IMG/VR virus record: IMGVR_UViG_3300040944_000061
Coordinates: 1 to 21,379 of that record
Source: a virus
Reading direction: 5' to 3' (one strand)
Length of the DNA stretch: 21,379 nucleotides
Of this stretch, positions 7,125 through 14,343 are shown piece after piece. The notes under the pieces are model-generated. The model saw nothing but the letters and a program-made list of their open reading frames with translations. It was not told the DNA's origin and searched no databases. The position numbers and the translations under genes are program-made. Each line of letters opens with the position of its first letter. Position 1 is the first letter of the stretch.

Positions 7125-10100
7125 TCACGCCACCGTCAATCCGGGTAGCTGCATGTTGGCCGACTGCTGCGTGCGCCCGTAGCTCGAATACTGCGCCGCC
7201 ATGGCTTGGTCGGTTACGAACTGCGGCGTCACATATTGGCCGGTCATGAAGTTCGCGGCGTCGTTGCCGCTAATGTTCAGAGAGAGGTAGGTCGCGCCGC
7301 TGCCGCCAGCCGTGTTCGGGCCGCCGGGAGTGGGATAGGTTCCGGCCGCGATGCCGCCGAGCGTTGGAATGTTCGAAGCGTAGGCGTGGGCCTGGCCATC
7401 CTGGTAGCTGGCTTGTTGATAGAGCTTGCCGCCCTGCTCCACCAGGCTCCCCGCATACGGCGTCGTGGCCGACATCGGCATCTTCTGGCCGGTCGCCTCC
7501 GAATACAGCATCACGAGTTGACGGACGCTCGGGGAGCGCACCGCCACCGCGATCTGACCGCCGAACTGCGACTGCGCAATCTGGACCACCTGCTTGATCG
7601 TGCCGCTGTTCTGGGGAATATCGACACCGTAGATGCTCTTGATGTCGTCGTGCGCCTCCCTCTGCGGAGACTTGACGCCGGCTATCATCTCTCCGATGCC
7701 GATGCCGAAACCGGCGGCACCGCCAATCAGCGCGCCCAACGGGCCTCCCATCTGGAACCCGATGGCCGCCCCGCCCGCCGTCCCTTCCGCTGTTCCCGTC
7801 CATGTGCCACGGCTGCTCCCCAGCAGCCCTTGTTGCGCAAGCATGGTGCCGCCCGCCAGCATAGCGGCCCCGGCCACGCCACCTACACCCGTGATCTTGC
7901 CACCGGAGTCTCCGGTCTGGACGTCGTTGCCGTTTTCATCGGTGCCGTAGATCGGATTAGACGGGCTCCGATTGAAGCTCCCCCAGTTCGTGCGCTTAAG
8001 GCTACTGACGATTCCCGCCAGGCCGTTCGGCCCACTCCCGCCAGCCGCGCCGCCGCGCGCACCGCCGAACAACATCGCGAGCGGATTGAATCCGCCCGTC
8101 CCGCCCGGCGCCCGATTCAACGTCGGCGTCCCCGCCGATGCACCGGACCAATCTCCGCCGCCAGCAGCCCAAGGAGCGGGAGTGTAGCCACCGGTGGGCG
8201 TGCCCGACCAAGAGTGATCCGTCCCGACGCCCCCCGTTCCACCGCCAGCTGCACCGGAGGCGCTACGCGTGCCGCCGCCGAACAGCATTGCAAGCGGGTC
8301 GAGAACGATACCACCGGAACTCCAAGGAGCCGGGGAGTAGCCGCCCGTCCCCATAGGCGGGCTCATCTTGGCTGGCGCAGAGATCGATGGGATGGAGATT
8401 CCCAAAACTCCCGCAGCGCCGGTGGCGCCACTCTGCAGGGACGGAGCCGCCACTCCCATGCCTGCGGCCAGGATGGCCGTCAGTGCCGCCATCACCGCGC
8501 TGTTTTGCATGGTCGCAGCGGTATTCTGATCGGTGGACACGCGCACCGGGTCCTGCTTGCCGCCCTTGAGAATGCCCGCGAGGCCGCCCTGCCCGTCCGC
8601 TCCGTAGATGATCGGATGGAGGACGTTCGCCGCCATGCCGCCCAGCGTTTCGGTCACCGGCTTGAGCACCGCGGCGTGGACAGTATTCAGCAGGTCCTTG
8701 CCGAAGTTCTTGGGCGTGGTAAACAGAACGTCAAAGAGCTTCTCGGCCTGTTTCTGTAGGTTGTCGAACTGAGACTGAATCTCCTGCTGGCGTTTCTGCT
8801 GGAGCTGCGCCTGCTTTTCCTCGAGCTGATCCTGCGCCTGGGCGATTTCCGTAAACAGATCTTTCTGCGCTTGCGCCGCCAGCACGGAGCGCTTCGCCGC
8901 GTTCTCTTCTTTCGATATCCGCTCCGCTTCGATGCCAGCCAACTGGACGGCCAGATCGAGCCGGATCTGGTAGGCATGCTGTGCCGCAGCCTCTTCCTTT
9001 CGCGCCGACTGCTCCCGCTTTTCGGCCTCAGACATTGCCATCGGCGTCTCCTGGCCGACAGTCAGTTCCGCCATGCGCGCGGACCGCGCGGCGCGCCGCC
9101 GCAATTCATCGCGCTGCGCCTGGACCCCAATGTCCTCGATCCGCTCCTGCGCGGCGAAGCCTTCCTCCCATTCCTTCATCTGCTCCTTGGAAGGCAGCAT
9201 GAGGGCGAGCAGCTTCTTGCTCTGCTCGGCCGCTTGTTTGTCGGCGTACTTTTCGAACTCCTCCCACGCCTTCTTCGACAGGACGGCTGCCTGCTCGTCC
9301 GCCGACTTGCGAATCGCCGCGATTTCCGATTCCGAAGCCTTCACCTTCGCGGCCTGCTGCAGAAGCTGGTCGCGCTGATAGTAGATTTTGCCGATCGCAT
9401 CGAGCTCGGCTTCATCGCCCTTCTTTTCGAACTCGGCGGCCTGGCGGCGGAAATCCTTGAGTTGCTCTGCGCCCTTTGCGACAGCATCCAGCGCGGCCTT
9501 GCGACGCGATTCGGTAGCTTCGGCGGTCTGGAGTTGTTGCCCCAGATCCTGCGCCTGAGCCTTCGTCAACGGTTTGTCGGGTTCGAGCAGTTGCTTCTGG
9601 AGCCGCTCAACGTCCTTCTTGGCGTCGGCATAGGCCTTCTCCATGCCGTCGTGCGTGCCGAAGAACCGGGCGCGAATTCGATCCGTTTCTTCCTTGCCTG
9701 CCCGCAGGTCTGTCCGCTTGGTGGCTGCCTCGGCATCCCCCAGCATCTTCTGCAACTGCTGGATTTGGCCCTGAATGTCGTCCGCACGCTTCGCGCGAGC
9801 CTCCTCGTCGCGGGTGGGCGCAATCGCTTGCAGGATGCCGAAATCGCCGACCAGCCCTTGCTGTTGGGCCCGCAAATCCTCGATGCGCTTCAAGGTGGCG
9901 TCGCGGTTCTTCATGATCTCGGGAGCCTGTCGCTCCACGTCAGCCACCTGTTGACGATGACCGGAGATCGACATCTTCGCCCCAATGCCGCCCGCCGCCC
10001 GAATGTCGGCGGCATCCTGCATCGCCTGTTCCTCTTCGCGGCGCTGCCGTTCATCATCGCCAGCAGTCGAGATGTTATTGAGGAACCAGTCGACGCCCTT

Positions 10101-11201
10101 CCCGACCCAGGTAACGGTGACGACCAGCCCTTCTTTGAACTTGCGGACCAGGGCGTCCCACTTGGTCTCGAGCACGGTCACTTCACGCTGGTATTCGGCA
10201 AAGCGGCGGATGTCTTCCTCGGTTGGCCCGAACCCCTGCTCATGGGCGACGCGCAGGTTCTCGTTGAGTTCCGTCATGAACGGAATCGCCTCGACGCCAA
10301 CCTTTTTAAACAGGTCCATGGCGGCGGCGTCCCGCTGAAGGCCTTCCGGGAGCTTGTTCAGACCCTCGGAGATCTCCGTCAGAATCTCGGAGGTGGGCTT
10401 CATCTCTCCGGTGGCAGTGTGAAAATCGATGCCCATTCCGCGCAAGGTGGCCCGCGCCTTTTCGCCTTCCCTGGAATTGTCGTCGGCTGCCTGGGACAAA
10501 CCACGCATCAGGCGCTCGACAATCGAGATGTCCTGTCCGACCGCGCGCGCCGCGAAGCCGAACTGTCCGACTTCCTTCGCGGTCAAGCCGGTGCGCAGTT
10601 CCGCGTCCTTCACGCGGGTGCCATATTCGCCGAGACTCTTCGCAGCCTCGAATGCGGACGCCGCAATGGTGCCCAATACAGCAGCACCAGCCGTGACGGC
10701 AATACCAAAGGGACCAAGAGTCGTCAGCACGGACGAGAGAGCGCCCTTCGCCCCCTGGAGCGGATTCTCCATGAATTGGCTGACCCGGTCGCCGAACGAT
10801 GTGATGGCTTCGGATTGCTTCCGTAGCGCTTCTTCGGCTTCCTTGGCCGCCTTGACCGCGACAGCTTCGCGCGCGGCCTTCTCCTCCATGGCGATCATCT
10901 TTTCGTAGGATCTGGTGATCGCGTCAATGGCCTGCGGCTCGCGGTTGTATCGCTGTAGGAGCTGGTCCCGCTGGGTGATTAGCCGGTCCACGCCGCTCTT
11001 GCCGTAAGTCTCGGCCTGCTTTTCGAGGGAGGCGATGAGCCGTTGGACGCTGGACCGCGTCTGATCCGAAATTCGGATGACCTTGCCGTGCGACGATTCC
11101 GCTTTCTTCTCGAAGCCGTCGAGGGCGGCGTTGGCCTTGTCCGTTATCGGGGTGACCTGGTCCTCGGCTTCGAGGATTACGCGTTCCGCTTGGTCTGCCA
11201 T
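7125..11201 (-). CDS. Tail tape measure protein
   Basis: A 1358-residue protein, the longest alpha-helical one in the tail block. It starts directly after the previous stop (TAA then ATG). Residues 1-145 are helical and charged. Residues 158-183 are a hydrophobic segment. Residues 205-245 carry the tape-measure-type TAKEVGQFGFAARAVGQ block. Residues about 385-830 are a long coiled coil rich in Gln, Lys, Glu and Ala. Residues 950-1065 are Gly/Pro-rich with two copies of GGY.PAPW and PLAMLFGG. Residues 1143-1170 form a glycine-zipper-like hydrophobic stretch. Tape measure proteins set tail length and leave the tail during DNA injection. By the usual rule of about 0.15 nm per residue the tail would be near 200 nm, which is inference. 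Hydrophobic segments may act in the host membrane. Confidence 0.93.
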   Translation of the reverse strand: MADQAERVILEAEDQVTPITDKANAALDGFEKKAESSHGKVIRISDQTRSSVQRLIASLEKQAETYGKSGVDRLITQRDQLLQRYNREPQAIDAITRSYEKMIAMEEKAAREAVAVKAAKEAEEALRKQSEAITSFGDRVSQFMENPLQGAKGALSSVLTTLGPFGIAVTAGAAVLGTIAASAFEAAKSLGEYGTRVKDAELRTGLTAKEVGQFGFAARAVGQDISIVERLMRGLSQAADDNSREGEKARATLRGMGIDFHTATGEMKPTSEILTEISEGLNKLPEGLQRDAAAMDLFKKVGVEAIPFMTELNENLRVAHEQGFGPTEEDIRRFAEYQREVTVLETKWDALVRKFKEGLVVTVTWVGKGVDWFLNNISTAGDDERQRREEEQAMQDAADIRAAGGIGAKMSISGHRQQVADVERQAPEIMKNRDATLKRIEDLRAQQQGLVGDFGILQAIAPTRDEEARAKRADDIQGQIQQLQKMLGDAEAATKRTDLRAGKEETDRIRARFFGTHDGMEKAYADAKKDVERLQKQLLEPDKPLTKAQAQDLGQQLQTAEATESRRKAALDAVAKGAEQLKDFRRQAAEFEKKGDEAELDAIGKIYYQRDQLLQQAAKVKASESEIAAIRKSADEQAAVLSKKAWEEFEKYADKQAAEQSKKLLALMLPSKEQMKEWEEGFAAQERIEDIGVQAQRDELRRRAARSARMAELTVGQETPMAMSEAEKREQSARKEEAAAQHAYQIRLDLAVQLAGIEAERISKEENAAKRSVLAAQAQKDLFTEIAQAQDQLEEKQAQLQQKRQQEIQSQFDNLQKQAEKLFDVLFTTPKNFGKDLLNTVHAAVLKPVTETLGGMAANVLHPIIYGADGQGGLAGILKGGKQDPVRVSTDQNTAATMQNSAVMAALTAILAAGMGVAAPSLQSGATGAAGVLGISIPSISAPAKMSPPMGTGGYSPAPWSSGGIVLDPLAMLFGGGTRSASGAAGGGTGGVGTDHSWSGTPTGGYTPAPWAAGGGDWSGASAGTPTLNRAPGGTGGFNPLAMLFGGARGGAAGGSGPNGLAGIVSSLKRTNWGSFNRSPSNPIYGTDENGNDVQTGDSGGKITGVGGVAGAAMLAGGTMLAQQGLLGSSRGTWTGTAEGTAGGAAIGFQMGGPLGALIGGAAGFGIGIGEMIAGVKSPQREAHDDIKSIYGVDIPQNSGTIKQVVQIAQSQFGGQIAVAVRSPSVRQLVMLYSEATGQKMPMSATTPYAGSLVEQGGKLYQQASYQDGQAHAYASNIPTLGGIAAGTYPTPGGPNTAGGSGATYLSLNISGNDAANFMTGQYVTPQFVTDQAMAAQYSSYGRTQQSANMQLPGLTVA
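8061..8345 (-). repeat. Repeated Gly/Pro-rich motifs in the tape measure C-terminal half
   Basis: GGYSPAPW (8322-8345) and PLAMLFGG (8274-8297) recur as GGYTPAPW (8169-8192) and PLAMLFGG (8061-8084). The two pairs are not the same distance apart (51 versus 71 residues), so the second copy has gained an insertion since duplication. The region lies between the coiled coil and the hydrophobic end of the protein. Confidence 0.8.
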
Positions 11202-11660
11202 TTACGCTGCCTTGAGCATCACGAAGGGACGCGCTTGAAATGCCGCGAGCACGGCCTGGCGGTCGCGCGGCGATACACCCCACTGAGCCTCGCGGCGGTT
11301 GTTGAAGGCGGCAATCTGCGAAGCCGTCATTCGCCGACCGGGGAGGGCTTCGTCCAGGAACCCGATCGCCGCGCGGTTTTCGTTCGCCGTCAGTACCTTG
11401 AGGCAGCGCAGAGTGTGCCCGCTCCACGTCCAATCGCGGATGGGCTGGAGACCGCGCGCCGCCTTGTAATCGGGGTAACCGCGCCGACCCGGCAGCCCCG
11501 GTTTCAGTGGCGCGGCGGCTTGGTCATAGATGTTCCGCCCGCTCTGAATGCGCGCCCGGATCGAATCCGCCAGCACCTGCGCGAAGCCCTGCATTTCCGT
11601 GGCGTTGTAGGGCGAGTACACGAAGCGAGCGCGGCGGATGACAGTTTGAAATCGGGGCAT
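11202..11660 (-). CDS. Minor tail / tail-completion-like protein of unknown function
   Basis: A 152-residue basic protein encoded immediately before the tape measure gene, with no gap (TAA then ATG). The ATG at 11660 (MPRFQTVIRR) is preferred because GGTGA lies upstream at good spacing; a TTG at 11687 would add nine residues. Visible motifs are SIRARIQSGRNIYDQ, GLQPIRDWTWSG and WGVSPRDRQAVLAAF. The GVSPRD element and the T.SG.TLR...V segment recall small phage virion-morphogenesis proteins (HK97 gp10 or Mu gpG types). I do not recognise the family with confidence. It is the first minus-strand gene downstream of the toxin-antitoxin cassette. Confidence 0.7.
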   Translation of the reverse strand: MPRFQTVIRRARFVYSPYNATEMQGFAQVLADSIRARIQSGRNIYDQAAAPLKPGLPGRRGYPDYKAARGLQPIRDWTWSGHTLRCLKVLTANENRAAIGFLDEALPGRRMTASQIAAFNNRREAQWGVSPRDRQAVLAAFQARPFVMLKAA

Positions 11661-11733
11661 GGAATCACCATTGGGTGGTTCGAGCAAGACCGGAAGGCCC
11701 GGTGGAAGACGGGAGCACCAGGCAACCCCCGAC

Positions 11734-11762
11734 TTGCCGAGAAACTAGGAAGAAGCTACCTT
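11734..11762 (+). promoter_or_regulatory. Possible promoter of the toxin-antitoxin cassette
   Basis: TTGCCG (11734-11739) and TACCTT (11757-11762) are 17 bases apart. Matches to the sigma-70 consensus are weak (four and three of six). If real, transcription would start at about 11769, at the A of the antitoxin ATG, giving a leaderless message. This would fit the lack of a well-placed Shine-Dalgarno. Confidence 0.2.
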
Positions 11763-11769
11763 GAAGGTA
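11757..11769. promoter_or_regulatory. Perfect 13-base palindrome, candidate operator
   Basis: TACCTTGAAGGTA has two six-base arms around one central base. It ends on the first base of the antitoxin start codon and covers the possible -10 element. Toxin-antitoxin operons are commonly repressed by the antitoxin or complex at such sites, so this is a candidate operator. A chance palindrome of this size in a 100-base gap is not excluded. Confidence 0.35.
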
Positions 11770-11972
11770 TGAGCGAGCAAACTGCCCAGCTCCTGGATGC
11801 TTTCGAGGCGCTGCCGTCCGACGACAAGCAGGCATTCGCCGTGGAAATCATGCGGCGGACCCGTGAATTGCCGTTTGACTCCGGCCCGATCTCCGACGAG
11901 GAGATTGGCGAAGCCGGCAAGGCGATGTTCGCCTTCCTCGACCAGGAAGAGAATGCAGCCGGCACGAGGTGA
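11769..11972 (+). CDS. Antitoxin of a MazF-like toxin-antitoxin pair
   Basis: A 67-residue acidic protein starting MSEQTAQLLDAFEALPSDDK, followed by EIMRR and a C-terminal ISDEEIGEAGKAMFAFLDQE. The LL.AFEALP..D..AFA.EI.RR pattern is that of short addiction-module components seen next to PemK/MazF toxins in many environmental bacteria. It is not a classical MazE, because no AbrB-type N-terminus is visible. The acidic C-terminal part is expected to cover the toxin. The frame stays open upstream, but MSEQ is the natural start. The gene overlaps the toxin by 20 bases, as is usual for such pairs. It is encoded against the surrounding phage operon. Confidence 0.75.
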   Translation: MSEQTAQLLDAFEALPSDDKQAFAVEIMRRTRELPFDSGPISDEEIGEAGKAMFAFLDQEENAAGTR

Positions 11973-12273
11973 GGTGTGGCTATTCGACCTCGGGATGGCG
12001 GCCAAGACCCGTCCCGTCCTGGTTGTGAGTGTCGCTTATGGCGATGCCGATCGCGCCATCGTTACCGTCGTCCCTCACACGACTCAGCTTCGCGGCTCTC
12101 CCTTTGAAATCTCCGTGCGTGCCCCCTTCCTTCAACAGGGCGCCTTCCTGGTTCAAGGCATATCGACACACCCGAAAGCCTGGGCGATCCGCAAGATCGG
12201 CGCACTCACGCGAGACCAAATGGCAGCGGTTATGGCGGGCGTGCGGGATTGGTTGGGTCTCACGCAGGATTGA
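11953..12273 (+). CDS. MazF/PemK-like endoribonuclease toxin
   Basis: A 106-residue protein starting MQPARGEVWLFDLG, the usual N-terminus of the MazF/PemK family, followed by KTRPVLVVS (Arg20-Pro21), IVTVVPHTT (Thr43-Thr44) and the C-terminal RKIGALTRDQM. Members fold as an SH3-like barrel and cut mRNA at short sequence motifs; the conserved Arg and Thr belong to the active site. Length matches the family (about 105-120). The ATG at 11953 has AGGAAGAG just upstream and overlaps the end of the antitoxin gene. The 3' end overlaps the convergent zinc-ribbon gene by 14 bases. No disrupting mutation is visible, so it is probably active. Its cleavage sequence cannot be read from here. Confidence 0.9.
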   Translation: MQPARGEVWLFDLGMAAKTRPVLVVSVAYGDADRAIVTVVPHTTQLRGSPFEISVRAPFLQQGAFLVQGISTHPKAWAIRKIGALTRDQMAAVMAGVRDWLGLTQD

Positions 12274-12685
12274 CGGCTGAATTACTTCTGACTGATACCG
12301 CTTGCCTCGGCCCCGGCGCGGTCTCTCCGCTTCTGTTCTGCTCCTGGCGCTCAACCTCGATCAGTTCCAGCACCCGGAACTCCTCTTCCGTGATATCCGC
12401 CAGCGTGATCGTGAGCCCGATGTTTTTCGCAGTCAGAATGCGGAAGCACCGTCGAACGAGAGCGCCATTCGGTGTATCCATCGCTTCTTCGAGCAGATGT
12501 TTAGGACAGCCGGGCCCGTGGCTGACGTCGATGGCTTTCCAGTCTGCACCGCACGCGAGGCAGCCATCCAACTCCGTCGGCGCAGAGTAGCCGCACCGCC
12601 GGCAACGGAAGACGCGGTCGGGACACTCTTCGTCAGGCCCGCACAGCCCGCCCTGGTGCAGCACCGACCGGATCAGGAATCGCAC
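12260..12685 (-). CDS. Zinc-ribbon protein in the gpT (tail chaperone partner) position
   Basis: A 141-residue protein starting at GTG 12685, with a strong GGAGGAG site at 12692-12698, six bases upstream. Cys28, Cys31, Cys42 and Cys45 form CRRC-x10-CLAC, a zinc ribbon; Cys15, Cys21 and Cys60 are extra. Residues 75-115 (ALVRRCFRILTAKNIGLTI, then TEEEFRVLELIEVER) look like a compact second domain. The last 25 residues are low-complexity and overlap the toxin gene. It lies 32 bases after the gpG-like gene, where lambda-like phages encode the frameshifted T domain of the tail assembly chaperone. The minus-one frame of gpG is open into this gene, but no slippery heptamer is seen. I do not recognise a family. 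Role in tail assembly is inferred from place. Confidence 0.75.
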   Translation of the reverse strand: MRFLIRSVLHQGGLCGPDEECPDRVFRCRRCGYSAPTELDGCLACGADWKAIDVSHGPGCPKHLLEEAMDTPNGALVRRCFRILTAKNIGLTITLADITEEEFRVLELIEVERQEQNRSGETAPGPRQAVSVRSNSAVNPA

Positions 12686-12691
12686 GCCCGG

Positions 12692-12698
12692 CTCCTCC
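12692..12698 (-). promoter_or_regulatory. Shine-Dalgarno deciding the GTG start of the zinc-ribbon gene
   Basis: GGAGGAG lies six bases before GTG 12685. It supports independent initiation rather than production only as a frameshift product of the upstream gpG-like gene. Confidence 0.65.
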
Positions 12699-12717
12699 GG
12701 CCAGTCGCCGGGCGCGG

Positions 12718-13305
12718 CTATTCCGGGTCTTCGTCGGCCTCGATGGCAAGTTGCGCGATGACTTCGGACACCGCCGCCGACTTGTGAACGATCGGCACGG
12801 CGCCAGCATAGCCGTCGTGCGAGATGTGCAGCTTGTCGTAGAGCGCGCCGCTCGGCTCCAGGAACGCCCGCGTCTCAATGGACCGCCGCGCCGCGACCAC
12901 ACTGGTCGAAGCCCGCTCGTGGTCCTGCATCTCCTTGGCGGTCGGCATCCGCAGCACGTGAACCACGCGGGTACCGGGGACTTTCATTTCGATCCGGTAA
13001 TTGATTCCTTCGCGCTCGACGTTGGCCACGGCGCACCGCTCGATCCGGCCGATCACCATGCCGGCTTCAGCATCATCGAAGGCGGGGCCGTCCTTGTCGG
13101 TGCGGACCTTGGTGAACAACTCCGAGTTGATCTTCGGCAGGTCCACGTCCTCGCTCTGCGACTTCCCACGTCCCAGGAAATGACGCACAGTGCGCTGTGC
13201 ACGCGCCCAGGCACACCACTCCTCATCGGAGGGGAACCGCACCTCACAGCTCTTTTCGCCGCCCGACAGGATCGGCACCACAAACGGCTTGCTTGCGTCA
13301 AACAT
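12718..13305 (-). CDS. gpG-like tail assembly chaperone
   Basis: A 195-residue acidic protein located between the tail tube gene and the tape-measure block, the usual place of the tail assembly chaperone that coats the tape measure before tube polymerisation. It starts MFDASKPFVVPI and contains EVRFPSDEEWCAWARAQRTV, MVIGRIERCAV, VHVLRMPTAKEMQDHERAS and an acidic end. The ATG has AGGAGA six bases upstream, and the stop of the tail tube gene (TAG) is embedded in that site. The FPSDEEW...R element is typical of gpG-like proteins in my recollection. Identity rests on order and size; the family was not verified. Confidence 0.7.
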   Translation of the reverse strand: MFDASKPFVVPILSGGEKSCEVRFPSDEEWCAWARAQRTVRHFLGRGKSQSEDVDLPKINSELFTKVRTDKDGPAFDDAEAGMVIGRIERCAVANVEREGINYRIEMKVPGTRVVHVLRMPTAKEMQDHERASTSVVAARRSIETRAFLEPSGALYDKLHISHDGYAGAVPIVHKSAAVSEVIAQLAIEADEDPE

Positions 13306-13314
13306 TTGAATCTC

Positions 13315-14343
13315 CTATTGGCAGATGCCCTGCAGCGGCGTGGTAACTGTCATCGTCACCATGCCGTTGGTGGGGTCGTAAAGCTGAACGCCGGTGATCT
13401 GGAGCGTCACGATGCCATCCGTGTTTCCGAGTTCGGCGACGTTGAAGCCCATCTTCTGGATGAGCATCGTGAACGAGTTGTTGGCGTCGCGTGTCATGGT
13501 GAACGTGGCAGTGCCGGTGGTCAGGCTGATCAGGTTCGCGTACTCGGTCGAGCCCGCCTGCACGCGCACCACAAACTGGACCGCGAAGGCGCGGTCGCCC
13601 CACTCGAAACGCCCTTGGATCTGGTAGCCATCCTGGGCTCCCGAGCCAGGGAAGAAGCCGGGCCGGAAGTTGTTTTCCCAGGACGCCTCCATCGACACGA
13701 ACTGCTTGGCGCTGCCGCCGGTAAGGTAATTGATGCCGTTGAAGGTCAGAGCGCTGATCATGCCGGCGTTGAACTCATGCGGCGTGGAAATGGCTGGCAG
13801 CGTGATGCCACTGGGGGAAGTGTACTGGCCGGTGGTGACGCACTCCACCGCGCACATCGCGCTGGCGCGCCCAGGCGAGTTCTTGATAGAGAGCTTCCAG
13901 CCCTTCACTGCGCAGCCTACCAGCATTTCGTCCAACACCGCGGAGCCACCAGGCCGGATCTGCTGCACGAACGAGAAGTAGGGCAGCTCCAGGCCGGTGA
14001 GGTTCGTCGCTCCCAGAGCCGGAACGATGGTGTAAACGTACGGACCGCTGCCGCTCACAACGACGTTGCCCATGGAGAAGGACAGCGCCCACGCGAGGAA
14101 CTCCGACGAGGCATACTTCGAGAGCTCGTAGGCCGGCATGTTGTAGTGCGACTTGAAAAGCTGGGTCGGGAACTCGTGGCCTTTGCCGATTTCCGCCCGG
14201 TCATCCTCGTTCACCGGGACCTTCGCCCACGGTTTCGTATTGAGATTCGTGTGACGCCAGATGGTGGCGACCAGATTCGCCGTTCCGATGGCGGTCTGTT
14301 TGCCGAATCCCCAACCGTTCAGGAGTTCGCTGATATTAGCCAT
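13315..14343 (-). CDS. Major tail tube protein
   Basis: A 342-residue protein starting MANISELLNGWGFGKQTAIG. The ATG at 14343 follows GAGGAGGA at suitable spacing and overlaps the end of the preceding 54-residue gene by eight bases; a longer frame starting at 14367 would lie within that gene and lacks such a site. It is rich in beta-prone Gly, Thr and Ser and sits between the tail terminator and the gpG-like chaperone, as expected for the gpV-type tube protein that stacks into the tail. It is longer than lambda gpV, so it may carry an extra surface domain. The Cys at residues 341 and about 130-160 are few and show no metal motif. Confidence 0.85.
   Translation of the reverse strand: MANISELLNGWGFGKQTAIGTANLVATIWRHTNLNTKPWAKVPVNEDDRAEIGKGHEFPTQLFKSHYNMPAYELSKYASSEFLAWALSFSMGNVVVSGSGPYVYTIVPALGATNLTGLELPYFSFVQQIRPGGSAVLDEMLVGCAVKGWKLSIKNSPGRASAMCAVECVTTGQYTSPSGITLPAISTPHEFNAGMISALTFNGINYLTGGSAKQFVSMEASWENNFRPGFFPGSGAQDGYQIQGRFEWGDRAFAVQFVVRVQAGSTEYANLISLTTGTATFTMTRDANNSFTMLIQKMGFNVAELGNTDGIVTLQITGVQLYDPTNGMVTMTVTTPLQGICQ

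Noticed and set aside
5290-7128. Minus-strand frame of 612 codons overlapping the hub fusion and gpM-like gene in another frame
   Set aside because: Arg-rich, without domains, and covered by two well-supported genes.
8871-10826. Long plus-strand open frame (651 codons) across the tape measure
   Set aside because: It is antisense to the coiled-coil part of the tape measure, lacks a ribosome site and recognisable motifs, and is of the type produced by high-GC codon use on the opposite strand.
11689-11703. Small hairpin ACCGG-AAGGC-CCGGT in the gap before the antitoxin
   Set aside because: Only five base pairs, with no T-run, so it is not a credible terminator; probably chance in GC-rich DNA.
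11043-11768. Upstream extension of the antitoxin frame over the tape measure start
   Set aside because: The extension is antisense to real genes and unlike the short antitoxin family, which begins at MSEQ.
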